Part shown: piece by piece, positions 11,761-23,356 of the stretch | Numbering within the stretch: position 1 is the first letter of the stretch | Layout: every line of letters starts with the position of its first letter | NCBI GenBank assembly: GCA_032622095.1 | Contig: CP136067.1 | Span: 55,219,899-55,283,898 of the forward strand | Origin: Siphonodentalium dalli | Lineage: Eukaryota; Mollusca; Scaphopoda; Gadilida; Siphonodentaliidae | Length of the DNA: 64,000 nucleotides | Reading direction: 5' to 3' | Notes under the pieces: model-generated | Told to the model about the DNA's origin: nothing | The model's input: the letters and a program-made list of their open reading frames with translations, nothing else | Database searches by the model: none | Position numbers and translations under genes: made by a program

Positions 11761-13204
11761 TGGTAGATATTGCCGCAGTGATGTCCTGCATTCGCTTAAA
11801 AGATGTGGTTGATGAATAATTTTGGCTAATCTGCATGCGTTGAAACATAATATTGGCTAATCGACGTTGAATCCTAAAATTTGTGATGTACCGTGGTTAA
11901 TTGTGACTATCGTAATCGTTTACATTACAAATATTATCAATTTTTCTCTCAGAAACTTGACATTAAAATAAAGTTGGGGGTGCTCCAAGACACATCAAAC
12001 CCCATATCACCACGCCCCTTTCTATATAGTAGTATTCAAAGTGAAATGTCAAGATTTGAGTCAGCGGTGACCTGCATGCATACACCACATAGGTTTACTA
12101 TAAAACTAAATGTCCAGTTGTCCAAATTTTGGCAACTCACATTATTATTTACAATTAAAAATCCCAACGAAGTTGTCGGCAGCCCCTGCAGCAATAGCTG
12201 CAATAGAATATTCATATTCAACAGAATGATGTTGGTCTCGCCGCAGTCTCCGCAGAGACGTGGGGACGTGACCCAACATTGGACAACATTTTCAATGAAC
12301 AGATGCAAAATTCATGCCTGACAAAAAGCTAGTTGGAAATTTCAGACCAAAAGAAGGTTGAAATTGTTCTGATAGTTTGATAACCCAGCCAGTAATTAGT
12401 GTGACATTTGTTGTTTTTAGACCAACTTGAAAGTATTTTCCTATACTCGGTTGGTAACTGAAATGGCTACTATAGTTAGGCGTGTTAATTATGTTGATTT
12501 TTTCAACAGTAGGGAAGTTTATGGTATCAGTTGGAAACTTTGCAAACCAAGGGGGTGGGTGCAAACCAAGGGGTGTGTGCAAACCAAGGGGGTGGGTGCA
12601 AATGGAATTTCTCTGACTTGGAAAATAGGACGGAGAATGCAGAGCTTCGGAAATTCCAAGGTGGATGTCCACAACGAAGACTCGTATCTCGATGTTAGTC
12701 CGTTTCCGCTACGCATTCTCAGCGCATATACTTGCAGCAGGAACCCTCACATTTTCGAGAAGAATTAAGGTGATTAGTCCTTGAATTTGAAAATAAATAC
12801 GATTGTTTCTCATTTGCACCTGTTGAAAATACTATTCGGATTATTTGTTGATATACTTTTGCGGACTATTTGTGAAAAACAATGTCACATATACGTCAGC
12901 AGCATACGTTTTCTACTAATATTGAATCAAAGCAAACGGACCTACAAAGTTTGTGCCAGTAGTTAATAAGGTAATACGCCAGTTTAGCTCTACACAAACA
13001 ACGACGATCCACGGAGACAAAGGTTATTCGACGAGATAAGAAAACACTGCCCGAACTTGGGGAGCAAAACCAGACAAGATAAAAACATGGTCGTGAATAA
13101 TAGATACATTAACAAAGAGTTCTTATACAATTCAACATGGGCCACATTAACTCAACTACTAGTACGCACACAACACTACCATGCCGTTGCATTTTTTCTT
13201 TGTT
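11761..13204. other. no gene recognised; 20-bp minisatellite inside
   Basis: At 12540-12602 three copies of a 20-bp unit, TGCAAACCAAGGGGGTGGG, occur in tandem. The surrounding frames (142 aa at 11893, 113 aa at 12427) show no recognisable domain, and two of them overlap on opposite strands. I do not call them genes. Confidence 0.45.
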
Positions 13205-13845
13205 GCGTAGATACGGTTGCCCAGGATCTCCCAACATGTGCATTAGGTTAAACCTTCAGGATCTCTCAAACGCGCATTAGGTTACACATTTAGGATCTCT
13301 CAAACGGCATATGGTTATATATTCATGATATCTCAAACGTGCATTAGGTTACATATTATGTTATAATTATGTTAAACACCCAGGATCTCCAAAAATTCGC
13401 ATTAAGTTACACATTCAGGATTTCCCAAATGTCCATTATGTTACACAATCAGGTTCTCACAAACATCATTAGGCTACACATTCATGATATCTCTAATCAG
13501 CATTATGTTACACATTCAGGATCTCCAAAATTAGCATTATGTTACACATTCAGGATATCCAAAATTAGCATTATGCTACACATTCAGGATCTTCCTAATC
13601 GGCATTATGTTACACATTCAGGATCTCCAAAATATGCATTAGGTTGCACATTCAGGATCTCTCAAACGGCATTAGGTTACATATTCAGGATCTCTCCAAT
13701 ATGTGTTAGATAATACAATCGTGATATCTCAAAATGATTATGTTACACATTCAGTATCTCCCAAATCAGCATTCGGTTACATAATATGGATATCTCAAAC
13801 GTGCATTAGGTTACACATTCAGGATCTCCCAGGTGTGTGACAGGT
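13205..13845. repeat. about 35-bp degenerate tandem repeat
   Basis: About 18 copies of a unit of the form CATTAGGTTACACATTCAGG followed by ATCTCTCAAACG, with substitutions and a few shortened units. Open frames here are by-products of the repeat. Confidence 0.9.
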
Positions 13846-14754
13846 TAACTGTGTATGTTTCAACACTATTTTTAAAGTTTTTCGACTGAAATTTTAACAA
13901 AAATGAAATGGATCTGAGGATACCATTGAAGAGGACTAGCAGTAACTATTTTCATCGACATATATGCTTGAAACCCTCTTCGGTTCGAGATAAAACATTG
14001 GTCATGCAGCCAGAACATAATTCAATTGTGTCGATGCGTGTCACAAGGTCGTCCTGTGATACCGAAAACATTTAATATATAGACTCCCAGTGTTGTTGGA
14101 AAATACAAGTTGTGAGAGATCGCGTGATCGAGAGACGATATTTGTGTCTTCCCACACAACGTCCATGGTGTACACTGGGATATCATACATGGGTAATCAC
14201 GTTTAGGAGATCCCGGGTAACTCTATACATGTTAGCAATGGTTATGTGACCAATGACTAACTATTTCCCTGGTTAAAGATCCATGGTCCAATTCGACACA
14301 AAACATTTGGAACTTCCGAAGCCGATTTTCTGCTTATATCAGACATAAGAAAAATACTTTAAATCTTCCACCATTCTTATCACACAGGCATCGCGAAAAT
14401 CAACAAAATCATCCATAAGTAATAGGTTGAAAACGATCACAAAAGACCATAATTGAGAACGTTCTTTATTTCTGCAATATTTGGGGGGGGGGGGACTGAA
14501 GCATGGATGCTCATTATAAGAGACGATCATTATGATCATTATAAGTTGTGCTATTTTAGGCTGACAATTGTAAAAGTTTTCTCTTTTGAAAGTCGATATC
14601 TGGCCATCAAAACCTACTATATTAATGGGTTCAGCTAATTATAGATGGTGTTTTATGGTGTCACATGGGACAGTCCATTGTCTGTGTAATGTTTAGTTCA
14701 CCAATTTCCTCTGTAGTCGTTGACTGAATTAGTCAAAGCAACATGTTAAGCCTG
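13846..14754. other. no recognisable feature; one 12-G run
   Basis: A run of 12 G lies at 14483-14494. Nothing else is supportable. Confidence 0.4.
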
Positions 14755-14960
14755 TCTGCACTAAAGGGATTATCCCATTCAGTGAAAAACGTATACATTG
14801 GAATGGTATGTTATTCATCTAAACGGGTGTCCAGGAAATATAAGCAGATGGCAGACAGAGCCGAAGGATTCCAATTAATGGGCGGTAAATGTTAAGTTAA
14901 TTAAAATTATCTAAACAATCCATAATCGATATACACGCCAATGAGTAGTTATATAGTTAG
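14755..14960. mobile_element. diverged TTAA-MITE (family T1), partial
   Basis: This stretch shares GGGATTATCCCATTCAGT, GTATACATTGGAATGG and a late GTAAATGTTAAG with the three better T1 copies at 16440, 26430 and 27456. The right end is not preserved. Confidence 0.55.
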
Positions 14961-16061
14961 TAAAGCGTATATTGGTACATTGCCGATTTTTATGGCGTGT
15001 AGAAAAGTCTGGCCTGACATTCCACAAATTCACAAATTCCATGAGTTAAAAAATTCCCTTCTCAATTTATCCAGGAGTGTTATTTTATTTCCCTCACTAT
15101 AGAAAGATATCTCCAACTACCGGTACGTTCTGATTGTCCTGGCTAACATTACTGTTCTATATATATATGCATATCTACGAAGACTTCACTCTCAACATAC
15201 CACGTTACGTGATTCTACACTGCATGCGATTACATTGAATCACTGGTATGTATGTTCAAGACAGAGGAAACAATCCGATAACATATATATAGCTCTTGCC
15301 TGAATCGTATAGGTAGATGTATAACCAAATGTGATGAAATATCTACAGTTATACGAAATAGCCATTCATCCCATTTGTCTTTTGGTTTGTCGATAAAGCG
15401 CATGTATATGAGACTCCTTTGCGCATGGCCGGAAATGACGCAGGTTCCGTTGTGTTCCATCTGATAACGAGCCGACCTACGTATGTTGTCGTGTTGTAAA
15501 TCGTAGATCAGCACGAGTAAATCAGATTATTCCCATTAGACCGACAAGGGGCATAAATCACGCGATCCGAGGCGCGTTCGATATGTCGCCTGGAATCATG
15601 TTCCATTTATTCTACTAACCTAGAGTCGTATTCAATATGAGGGGAGATAATCATCGCTCGTCCAAGACGACCTCGATTCAATGTCGCAGCTGTAGATATA
15701 AACCAGACGACATTGACGCTATTCTTGTAATGGCCCTATAAATCCCCAGGGTTAGCATGTACGTATATATAGAGGTAACATTCTCACTTTTATTATTACC
15801 CCGACGCCGACGCCAAGCACACGAACTTGTATGTAGTGGGCCGATTTAAATCACAGAAAGTTTCTGCCAGAAACTGATAATTGCTGTTGGTTTATAGTTG
15901 GTGACTTGGTGTGTATATATCGTCGTTTCGGCCGCCATATCACGACCATATCACGACCATATCACGACCATATCAGTTTTATTTGTATAGGAAAAAATTT
16001 ACAAGAAAAATACATGTACTATTCCTTTGTTCAAAAAATACAGTTAACGATTGGCATGAAC
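14961..16061. other. no gene recognised
   Basis: A 13-bp word, CATATCACGACCA, is repeated three times at about 15937-15973. Otherwise nothing is supportable. Confidence 0.4.
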
Positions 16062-16147
16062 CACAAACAAGCTTATATATAGAATGATTCACAAACAAGC
16101 TTATATATAGAATGATTCACAAACAAGCTTATATATAGAATGATTCA
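16062..16147. repeat. 28-bp tandem repeat, three copies
   Basis: Three exact or near-exact copies of CACAAACAAGCTTATATATA plus GAATGATT lie about 130 bp upstream of the NHL exon. Confidence 0.9.
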
Positions 16148-16228
16148 CGTCATCGGTGTGTAAGAAATTATTTGTTTTCCCACATGCCAGATTGAACGCA
16201 GATGACCGGTAATCAGCTTACTGGCGGA

Positions 16229-16261
16229 TGACGTCACACCGTGGGGAGCTAGTCGCACGTG
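16229..16261 (+). promoter_or_regulatory. CRE and E-box upstream of the NHL exon
   Basis: TGACGTCA, the full palindromic CREB/ATF site, lies at 16229-16236. CACGTG, a bHLH E-box, lies at 16256-16261. They are 45 and 20 bp before the ATG at 16281. Together they could mark a TATA-less promoter that would make the 16281 exon the first coding exon. This is a sequence-only suggestion. Confidence 0.35.
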
Positions 16262-16280
16262 ATGATTCTCTCGGTGAATC

Positions 16281-16428
16281 ATGATCAGGGTGCTACGTCG
16301 CTTCTTCCAAACGAACACAGACATAAAAAAGGACAGCGAGAACTCCAAACTAATCAAAGCTTTTGGACGAAAGGGCAAAGGGAAGGGATGCTTCAACTCG
16401 CCGTGTGGGATCGCCATCTCTCAGTCAG
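16281..16428 (+). CDS. NHL-repeat protein, upstream exon
   Basis: This is a short coding exon that only makes sense when spliced. The frame reads ...KLIKAFGRKG then GCFNSPCGIAISQS, which is the classic lead-in of an NHL propeller blade (G-x-G-x-F-x-x-P-x-G-I-A). It ends with one base of a glycine codon at CAG|GTGAAT. The next exon, 7.7 kb on, starts with the other two bases and continues GDIIVADTDNHRIQIF, so the blade is completed exactly in phase. The 5' limit is uncertain. An in-frame TGA at 16275 means that either translation starts at ATG 16281 (with CRE and E-box just upstream) or an acceptor is used, for example ATGATCAG|GG at 16288. No RING, B-box or coiled coil of the TRIM type was found upstream in this window. 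A TTAA MITE begins 12 bp after the exon end. Confidence 0.8.
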
Positions 16429-16439
16429 GTGAATATTAA

Positions 16440-16676
16440 CCCTTACTATCCTAAATGGATTCTCCCAGTCTGTTAAAACGTGTACATCGGATAGGTCTCT
16501 TAATGATTTAGAGGGTTGTTAAGGTGATAACAATTTTTTTTGAGACGACAGATAAGTGCAGAAGTGCAGAATGAGTCATATTTATTGAGGGAAATGTTTA
16601 GATAATAAGTTCAACAAACAACCTAGTTGAACATATTATTTGAACATTTCCCAGTGATGCTTTAGTTTAGACCGGG
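16440..16676. mobile_element. TTAA-flanked MITE (family T1) at the intron start
   Basis: TTAA at 16436-16439 and 16677-16680 flanks ends of the CCC...GGG form. The left end is CCCTTACTATCCTAAATGG. An internal foldback pairs GATAATAAGTTCAACAAAC with GTTGAACATATTATT. It sits only 11 bp downstream of the donor of the NHL exon, so it shares the intron's 5' end without destroying the donor. Related copies are at 26430 and 27456. Confidence 0.75.
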
Positions 16677-16709
16677 TTAAAGATGGTATATCTCTTCCTC
16701 GCTGCGATT

Positions 16710-16749
16710 ACAACAACAACAACAACAACAACAACAACCAACAACAACA
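16710..16749. repeat. (AAC)n microsatellite
   Basis: About 12 CAA/AAC triplets with one interruption, just after the T1 MITE. The T1 copy at 26430 also has an (AAC)n tract beside it. Confidence 0.9.
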
Positions 16750-17194
16750 TGCGTTTTATGAACTCCGATTTCAAGACTACAAATAGCGTTTGTGAGAATT
16801 AAACACAGACATATATGAAGATTGAGTAAATTATTTATCCATAAAGGCACAACAAAGTCGTTTAGACGAGTGTCGGCGGCGAAATCGCTTCGATTAGAAA
16901 TGACTTTGGCCTTGGTTGATGGCGCTAACAAGATAGAGTTAACCTCTCTGACGCATATATATTCATGGCTTTGTTATTACAACTTCTGGTGACCGGGTGT
17001 TTGTCACCCACTGTTAGTACGCTGTTTGACTCGCAGGCGATATATATTTGGGGTTTATCTTTTGAAATCAGGAGATTTCGTTTCCCGATCTGGAGCACAT
17101 GAGAAATGACACAAAATCGGGAGACTCGCGCCGAAATTGAAAACATAGTATACTGATCCTGCCAGCGTTAGTATTTTATGACTACTTGGGAAGT

Positions 17195-17350
17195 TTGGAT
17201 CCTCCTCCTCCTCCTCCTCGTCATCATGATCACCGTCGTCGCCGTCGTCATCATCGTCATTATCATCATCATCATCATCATCGTCATCGTCGTCGTCGTC
17301 GTAGTAGTCCTCATAAATAGTTGTCATTATCACCACCGCCACCACCAGCA
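17195..17350. repeat. compound triplet microsatellite (TCC/ATC/GTC/ACC)
   Basis: Successive runs of CTC, GTC/ATC, ATC, GTC and CACCG/CAC triplets. The poly-Asp and poly-Val/Ile frames on the two strands are by-products. Confidence 0.9.
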
Positions 17351-17485
17351 GCAGTTAGTACTAACAGTTTTCCTCGAATATGTGCTAAAGCAATATATAT
17401 AGGACTGAATTTGACCCGATCCAACTCTCAATAAAGGCAATCAGCTCTTAATTGAAATTCAAGTATGAATGCGATAAGTACACAT

Positions 17486-17735
17486 CCAGATGCAACATGC
17501 GATATCAAGAGTTTCAAAAGCGATGGCTACCCTTAGAAAATGTAATTACTCAGAAAACTGATTGATTTGCTGATATCCCCCAACAAAACTAACTGGTACA
17601 TGTATATACCCCGAATAACATCCAAATGCAACATGCGATGGTTACCCTTAGAAAATGTAATTACTGACAACACTGAATGACTTGCTGATATCCCCAACAA
17701 AACTAACACTATACATGTATATACCCTGAATAACA
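17486..17735. repeat. about 120-bp tandem duplication
   Basis: Two adjacent copies share ATGCAACATGCGAT, CCCTTAGAAAATGTAATTAC, TTGCTGATATCCCC and CATGTATATACCC. They differ by a few indels. The duplication lies in the NHL intron. Confidence 0.85.
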
Positions 17736-17749
17736 CAATTATATACAAA

Positions 17750-18810
17750 AAGATATTAAATATTAATCGTTTCTTAACTCGATCATGAAAAAGCCGGCAC
17801 TAATTTATCTGCATGCGCCAAACTTAACTCTTTATATAACTGTATAACATGACGCTCTTCATTAAGTGCGCGAACTCTGTGCCGCCCAATGGCCAACGGA
17901 ATAACAATCTATTTATCTCTTTACAAAAACTACACCACATCAACTATATGATTCATGCATGATTTTATTAATGTCGCCAGTGAGAGAGTGGCCCAAGTGG
18001 AATTCACTTGGGAGCGTGCAAAAGTGAGTGCAAGAATATAATATGTCTCAATGGATCGTTACTATAATGCTTGTGCTATACGTCTGCCTGTCTCATTTTT
18101 TAATATCTACTTCCTCAATAATTTTTTTTTTTGCCTCGAACTACAGTACTACGAAAATGCGTACAAATAATTTTTTCCGTTTATCCACATCTAGCCTTGT
18201 GTCTGACATTTGCAGAATGAGGTCCCCAGATGACAGACACACTATTTACAGGCTTGTCCACATTGAGTCAACGTGTAGTTGCAATGCGCACCCAGGTATA
18301 AAGGTAACTTTGGTTTGCAACAGCAACACGCATTACACGTTACACGCGTATCCGCACATCTCTAGCATTTTTTTTATCGAGTCACGACAATTATATATTG
18401 GTGCCATGACTATGACTTGTAATATATACAATATATACGCTATATGGGACTACATCTAACAGGAACCATTTACTTATATTGCCCACTAATTTGTGATATC
18501 ATCCATTGTATCCAGAAATTGCTTCAGCTATGAGTTTCCAAAGTTATTATCTGTTGATTAAAGGGCCCACATCAAATATTTCCAATCACAATTACAGACT
18601 TTGTTGTCAGATAAATCCTGTCAGCGTTCAGTCGTTTCTTGGTGTGCTGGCATGATGTGCATGCATTGTCTACCACTGCCAGTGTATCTCACTCTCAGTT
18701 TCGTCGCTGAGCAATGCATATATATATCGGCAAATTTTTCATCGGCATATAACCAACACAGGTTACATTTTATTTATAGCTATGATACTGTAGTGGGGAA
18801 AACGATTTTC
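17750..18810. other. intronic stretch, no feature recognised
   Basis: The 143-codon frame at 18028-18459 lacks any recognisable domain and contains low-complexity T runs. I do not call it coding. Confidence 0.4.
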
Positions 18811-19042
18811 TTAAAGAGGGACTGTACACTAAGTCCGGCCATTTATGAGACCATCTCCTGCTATATATACTAAACAGAATATATGCAACAAATGAATGAA
18901 TTTTAGTCATGGATTAGTGCAAAATACAGTCAAGTGCTCTATGAACGATACAAACAACATGGTACATGTAATTATAATGAAAATGAGTTTATCAATCGAC
19001 AGTCCCATAAATGGCCGGATTTAGTGTACATTTCCCCTTTAA
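18811..19042. mobile_element. 232-bp TTAA-ended inverted-repeat MITE
   Basis: TTAAAGAGGGACTGTACACT at 18811 and the matching reverse complement ending at 19042 form 40-bp arms with few mismatches (GTCCGGCCATTTATGAGA against the complement of TCCCATAAATGGCCGG). Both ends are TTAA. The interior has no coding capacity. Confidence 0.8.
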
Positions 19043-19914
19043 TAACTTATGGGCCAATGCTGCTAGTTTCTGCAAATTGTCATGTTTAATTCCCAAGAAC
19101 AATGTCAGAATATGCGGGCCATTTATGCGGCCAATATACCACACAAACAAAGAAATGTCAAAATCTGAATGCAAAAAATAAAGAAAAAAGGCCAACAGCT
19201 ATATATACGTGAAGGTGAAGATATATTCTTGCGGCGGAGACAATCACGACATTATATATATAGCGTTCCTGCCAACTTTTGTTATTGTTGTAGCGTGTCT
19301 CGACAGTCAAAATCGCAAATTGTATTATACGCCCGTCGCGCTCGATACCATTGATTTGTTGCTATAAATCAAATGAAATCATAGTTTTCGATACAATATT
19401 GATGGCGACTGCGTCGGAGTCACGTTAGCATTTCGATCATAAATAGAACACTACATGAATAGTTTACGAGCAATCTACATGCTTAACTGGACCGCCGCAA
19501 TATCGCACGCTATAGGGCGTTTACTACATATGAAGGTCTCAAAACGTAATCATGTGGTTACTAGTTTTGATGCAAATACTGTGGATGGCTGCTCAATCAG
19601 GGAAAAGCTATTGAATTACCACACACAAACTTGTCTGGGGTAAATCAAGTGTCCTCCGCCCATATCAGCTTTGGATAATTGGCTATAAATTGGTACTACA
19701 TGTACCATAAATGGCAACTTTTCTCGAGATCAATGATTTAAATATACCTATATATCTTTTGTGCACATGCTGTGTTAAATGGAAATATTGATTTGGTCCA
19801 CTTCGATAATAATAATTTATACCACGGTAGCCTATCTTACTATATAAATAAAGCTATCTGTTTAAATTTTACATTTATTCAACACCTGTTGATTAAACGT
19901 GCTTACTGTTGATT
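19043..19914. other. intronic stretch, no feature recognised
   Basis: AT-rich sequence with short open frames only. Nothing is supportable. Confidence 0.4.
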
Positions 19915-19916
19915 AA

Positions 19917-20165
19917 ACTTCGCAGAGTGGGTTAAACTTTCTCCATATAATTTGAACGGAAAAGTGTTTATCCATAGCATTGTAAATATCGTGGCATAAA
20001 CTTCGCAGAGTGGATTAAACTTTCTCCATACAATTTGAACGGAAAATTGTTTATCCATCGCATTGTAAAGATCGTGGCATAAACTTCGCAGAGTGGATTA
20101 AACTTTCTCCATAATATTTGAACGGAAAAGTGTTTATCTATCGCATTGTAAAGATCGTGGCATAA
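19917..20165. repeat. 83-bp tandem repeat, three copies
   Basis: CGCAGAGTGG marks the units at 19921, 20004 and 20087. Each unit continues with ATTAAACTTTCTCCATA and GTGTTTATCCATCGCATTGT. The array runs directly into the hairpin at 20170. Confidence 0.9.
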
Positions 20166-20169
20166 ACAC

Positions 20170-20311
20170 AATATACGCATAGTGTTTCTGAATAACAAAT
20201 TTAATCCATTCGTGGGATTGGCGATTTACACCACTCACTGAAGCTCGTGGTGTAAATCGCCAATCCCACCCGTGGATTAAATTTGTTATTCAGAAACACT
20301 ATGCGTATATT
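20170..20311. repeat. 65-bp-stem palindrome
   Basis: 20170-20234 and 20247-20311 are reverse complements with few or no mismatches, around a 12-nt loop. The stem includes ACGCATAGTGTTTCTGAATA and GGGATTGGCGATTTACACCA. This near-perfect hairpin is joined to the 83-bp tandem repeat and is probably one end product of a foldback element. Confidence 0.9.
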
Positions 20312-20489
20312 CTATATATAATAATAATTATAAATATGTTTATTTGCACAATAATAAATGAAACATTTACAAAACATCAAACAAAATTACCTTATTGTAT
20401 AGGAGTAGCATGATGACCCTTATAGGCAATATAGTCGATGCCCATAGCACGACCGATTTGAAATATTCCATTACAGATGTATTCAGGTC

Positions 20490-21600
20490 TCCAGGCTACG
20501 GTGGCTGATTTTGGACATAAACAAAAACATTTATCTCGAAATTTCGATAAATTCTCGAAATTTCGAGATCACGCTGGTCATCCTATAATCCCCTCTGCGG
20601 GCAGTAAACGCTCTTGCGGTCTTCAAAAATCCGTACATCGGGCTATAACAGTTATAGTCTTTTCATACCAGAGATTGTCTAATTAGTTAAAAGTTGTCAA
20701 TTTAGAAGTTATACCAACCAATGAAAGATGTACATGGTAGTCAATGACTATTTATGCTGTGACTGGAGATCATAGAAAATTCAGATATCAGTTATCGAGA
20801 AAAACATAATCTTAGTCGAGCGCGTGCATTCGGAATTTCAGTGTAAGTTTCATTCAGCATAACTCTCACTGCAGACACTTCCTGAGATTTTTTTGAAAAC
20901 GTGGAACAATCTATATGGGACACTCTACACGTGGCGTGTTTTGGCACTTAAACCCCAAATCCCTATCCAGTAACTCGAATAAAGACATATCTTCCCAAAC
21001 ATACATACCGTGTGCATCGATAAAGTAAAACGGAATGCGGACAGGAGTAACCTCGATGCGGGTAAATATCGTGCCCGCTGGCTTTGAGGTTTACTCCGAT
21101 ACCGTGGAGTGTCACATGCAATTGTCAATATTTTCCTACTTAAATGCAGCAAATTCCAATGTGAATGTAGATTTAGGTTCCTAAACTATCTGTAATAATG
21201 GAACGTTGACCAATTTATCAAAAATTTATCACCACGCACTCATCTTGGAGTTGAGAACACAGTTCAACACACACAATTGAACCATGGAATCTTTGTTCAC
21301 AATGCTTTGTTCACAATGCATTTCGTCACTTTATATGGAGCTGTATTCGTCGAACTGTAGAAATTTGGTTGAAGCTTGGTTCACCGTGCACCTTGTGGTT
21401 TGTGTTCGAAGAAAAGCAATTAATAACAACATTTTCCTCAAAACAAACCTACCTGTATTGTCTTCACTTGTGCCGCAACGGGGTTTAATCACTATTTCCC
21501 CGCAGTGGGTATTATATAGGATGACCAGCGTATAGAGATGTGATGTCGAAATTTCGTGAAGTTAATCAGCCACCGTACCAGCCACCGTACCAGCCACCGT
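20490..21600. mobile_element. about 1.1-kb TIR element
   Basis: The left end (20490-20615) has CTACGGTGGCTGATTT, TCGAAATTTCGAGATC, ACGCTGGTCATCCTATA and CTGCGGGCAG. The right end (21478-21590) has the complementary order: CCGCAGTGGG, TATAGGATGACCAGCGT, GTCGAAATTTCG and AATCAGCCACCGTACC. The arms are imperfect, about 110 bp. The interior shows no transposase. It lies in the NHL intron. Confidence 0.65.
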
Positions 21601-21662
21601 ACCAGCCACCATACCACCGTACCACCGTACCAGCCACCGTACCACCGTACCACCGTACCAGG
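21565..21662. repeat. CAGCCACCGTAC minisatellite
   Basis: About eight copies of CCACCGTACCAG and the shortened CCACCGTA type, at the right end of the 1.1-kb TIR element. One orphan copy recurs at 22146-22160 beyond the R2 insertion. Confidence 0.9.
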
Positions 21663-21712
21663 CCAATTGTTATGAAACCAATTTTACTTCTTATTAAAGA
21701 TGGATAATCCGA

Positions 21713-22141
21713 ATTAACGCTCCCAAATAACTATTTCCTTGGCTACGGGGTAAAAATATTTGTTCGAGTCGAGGAACCCACCCATGAAAGCTCAGAGTGA
21801 TCAGATATCGATGCTTGAAATCTATTATTTTTCACCACCGATAATTTGAGTGGCCAAAAAAAAAACAGTCAACGAGCAGACGGTCTTTATCTATATTGCG
21901 GATGAAGATGGATAATTCTAAAATCAAGTGGCTTTTTTGTGTCAGATATTTGACAAACCGAAAAAATTTCGTTGAACAAAATGTTGATAAATAACAGAAT
22001 ATGGGAATTTATTTTACTATAGTTGACTGTGGTTAGCATTATTTTTGGGCAATTACTCGATTCTGATAACTGAAGCGGCATTTCAAAACATGTTGTTGGA
22101 ATCTGATGATATGGGGACCATCGAATGGGATTGAGTACCTT
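21713..22141 (-). repeat. dispersed repeat family R2, copy B
   Basis: Reverse-complement homologue of 4735-5162. It is bracketed by a duplicated host segment: CAGGCCAATTGTTATGAAAC at 21659 and CAGGCCAATTTTATGAAACC at 22168. It appears to have landed within, or been accompanied by, a local duplication of about 55 bp. Confidence 0.8.
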
Positions 22142-22206
22142 TAATCAGCCACCGTACCAGCAGGTACCAGGCCAATTTTATGAAACCAAATTTACTTCTT
22201 ATTAAG

Positions 22207-23352
22207 ATTCTAACATATTAAATAACATGACTGGTACAAGACGTACCACCTGCATGGAATATATACTATACCGTGTTTGATGTTGAATTTTCTATCGATT
22301 CATGTCATCAATCTCTACCAGAGCGCACCAGTCATACTTCCTTTTTGTCTGTGTACTAGTCTGTGTTTCTATATTTAGCATGGGGTTTTCCAGCAAAAGT
22401 GGCGAAACCCAATCGCTCCAAAGTAAAATGTTCTATGTGGTTTGAGAACAATTCCCGCACTAAAACATAATGACAGAATTGAAAATCAGAGCGGCAGTTT
22501 TGATGACGAATTTCGCAAGCCACTCATCAAAATTGCAGAAAATCAGTACTCTTCTATTTGACTTGCCGTGCAAACAAATCACACCGTTTCGCAATATAGT
22601 TCTTCGGTTTTAGTGGGACTTTCCAAACTTAAGGCACGAAATTACACAATGTTTTCTAGATATTGTGTGTGCTTAATAAGGGCAGCACGTTGCTCTGTTC
22701 GCTTAGTATGTATCTTAATATCGCGGAAGTCCACCAAATGTGGGTAAAATGTCGCCGGTAACAGCGGTCTTACCGAGTCATTAAGGGAGGTAAATCTTGC
22801 ATGGAGTTTGTCATGTCATATCGTTTCGATGTTTTAGAGGGACACCAACAATTATTTTGTTGAGTTTTTAGTAACGTCTAGAACCCTGAATATACCTTTA
22901 ATTTGGAATGTGTCCCTGTGATTGAAATTGATGAACAATACTTGATGGTTCTATTTAAATCATTCCAATAAATCTATAAATTTACGCTACTCGTCCACCT
23001 AACTATGAACTACGGATGAATTATTAAAATCGAACAAATTGCACCAGAAGCAGATGCACTAAATTTGGACTTCATTGATTCAAATTAATGAAAATCGGAT
23101 TCTAATTGCTGCCTCCAGGCCCGAACACAACCGATGAAGCGCGATAAAGAAAATTCATTGTCCACCGGACAGAAAGTCTTCATTCAATTCTGTAATTTAA
23201 GGAATAATGTTAAAGCGAATATGCACGATGACTGCATTCTTTTCAATGCAATACAATCTGTCGATTTCGAAGTTTAGATGGGAAACGTTAAACTTCGCAC
23301 TTCAAACAGCAATAGACTATAACACTTTATATATGTGCCGGTAAAATATCAC
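22207..23352. other. intronic stretch, no feature recognised
   Basis: No repeat structure, RNA gene or exon could be supported here. Confidence 0.4.
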
Positions 23353-23356
23353 TTAA

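Noticed and set aside
11893-12321. 142-aa frame and the opposing 90-aa frame at 12036-12308
   Set aside because: Two opposite-strand frames overlap and neither shows a known motif. Chance is the simplest reading.
13205-13845. Possible CRISPR-like array
   Set aside because: Units are contiguous degenerate tandem repeats without unique spacers, and the DNA is clearly animal.
16145-16417. 90-aa minus-strand frame opposite the NHL exon
   Set aside because: It is the antisense shadow of the spliced NHL exon.
17055-17402. Poly-Asp and poly-Val/Ile proteins
   Set aside because: Translation of a triplet microsatellite on both strands.
18028-18459. 143-aa plus-strand frame
   Set aside because: No recognisable domain, T-rich low complexity, intronic position and no related copy.
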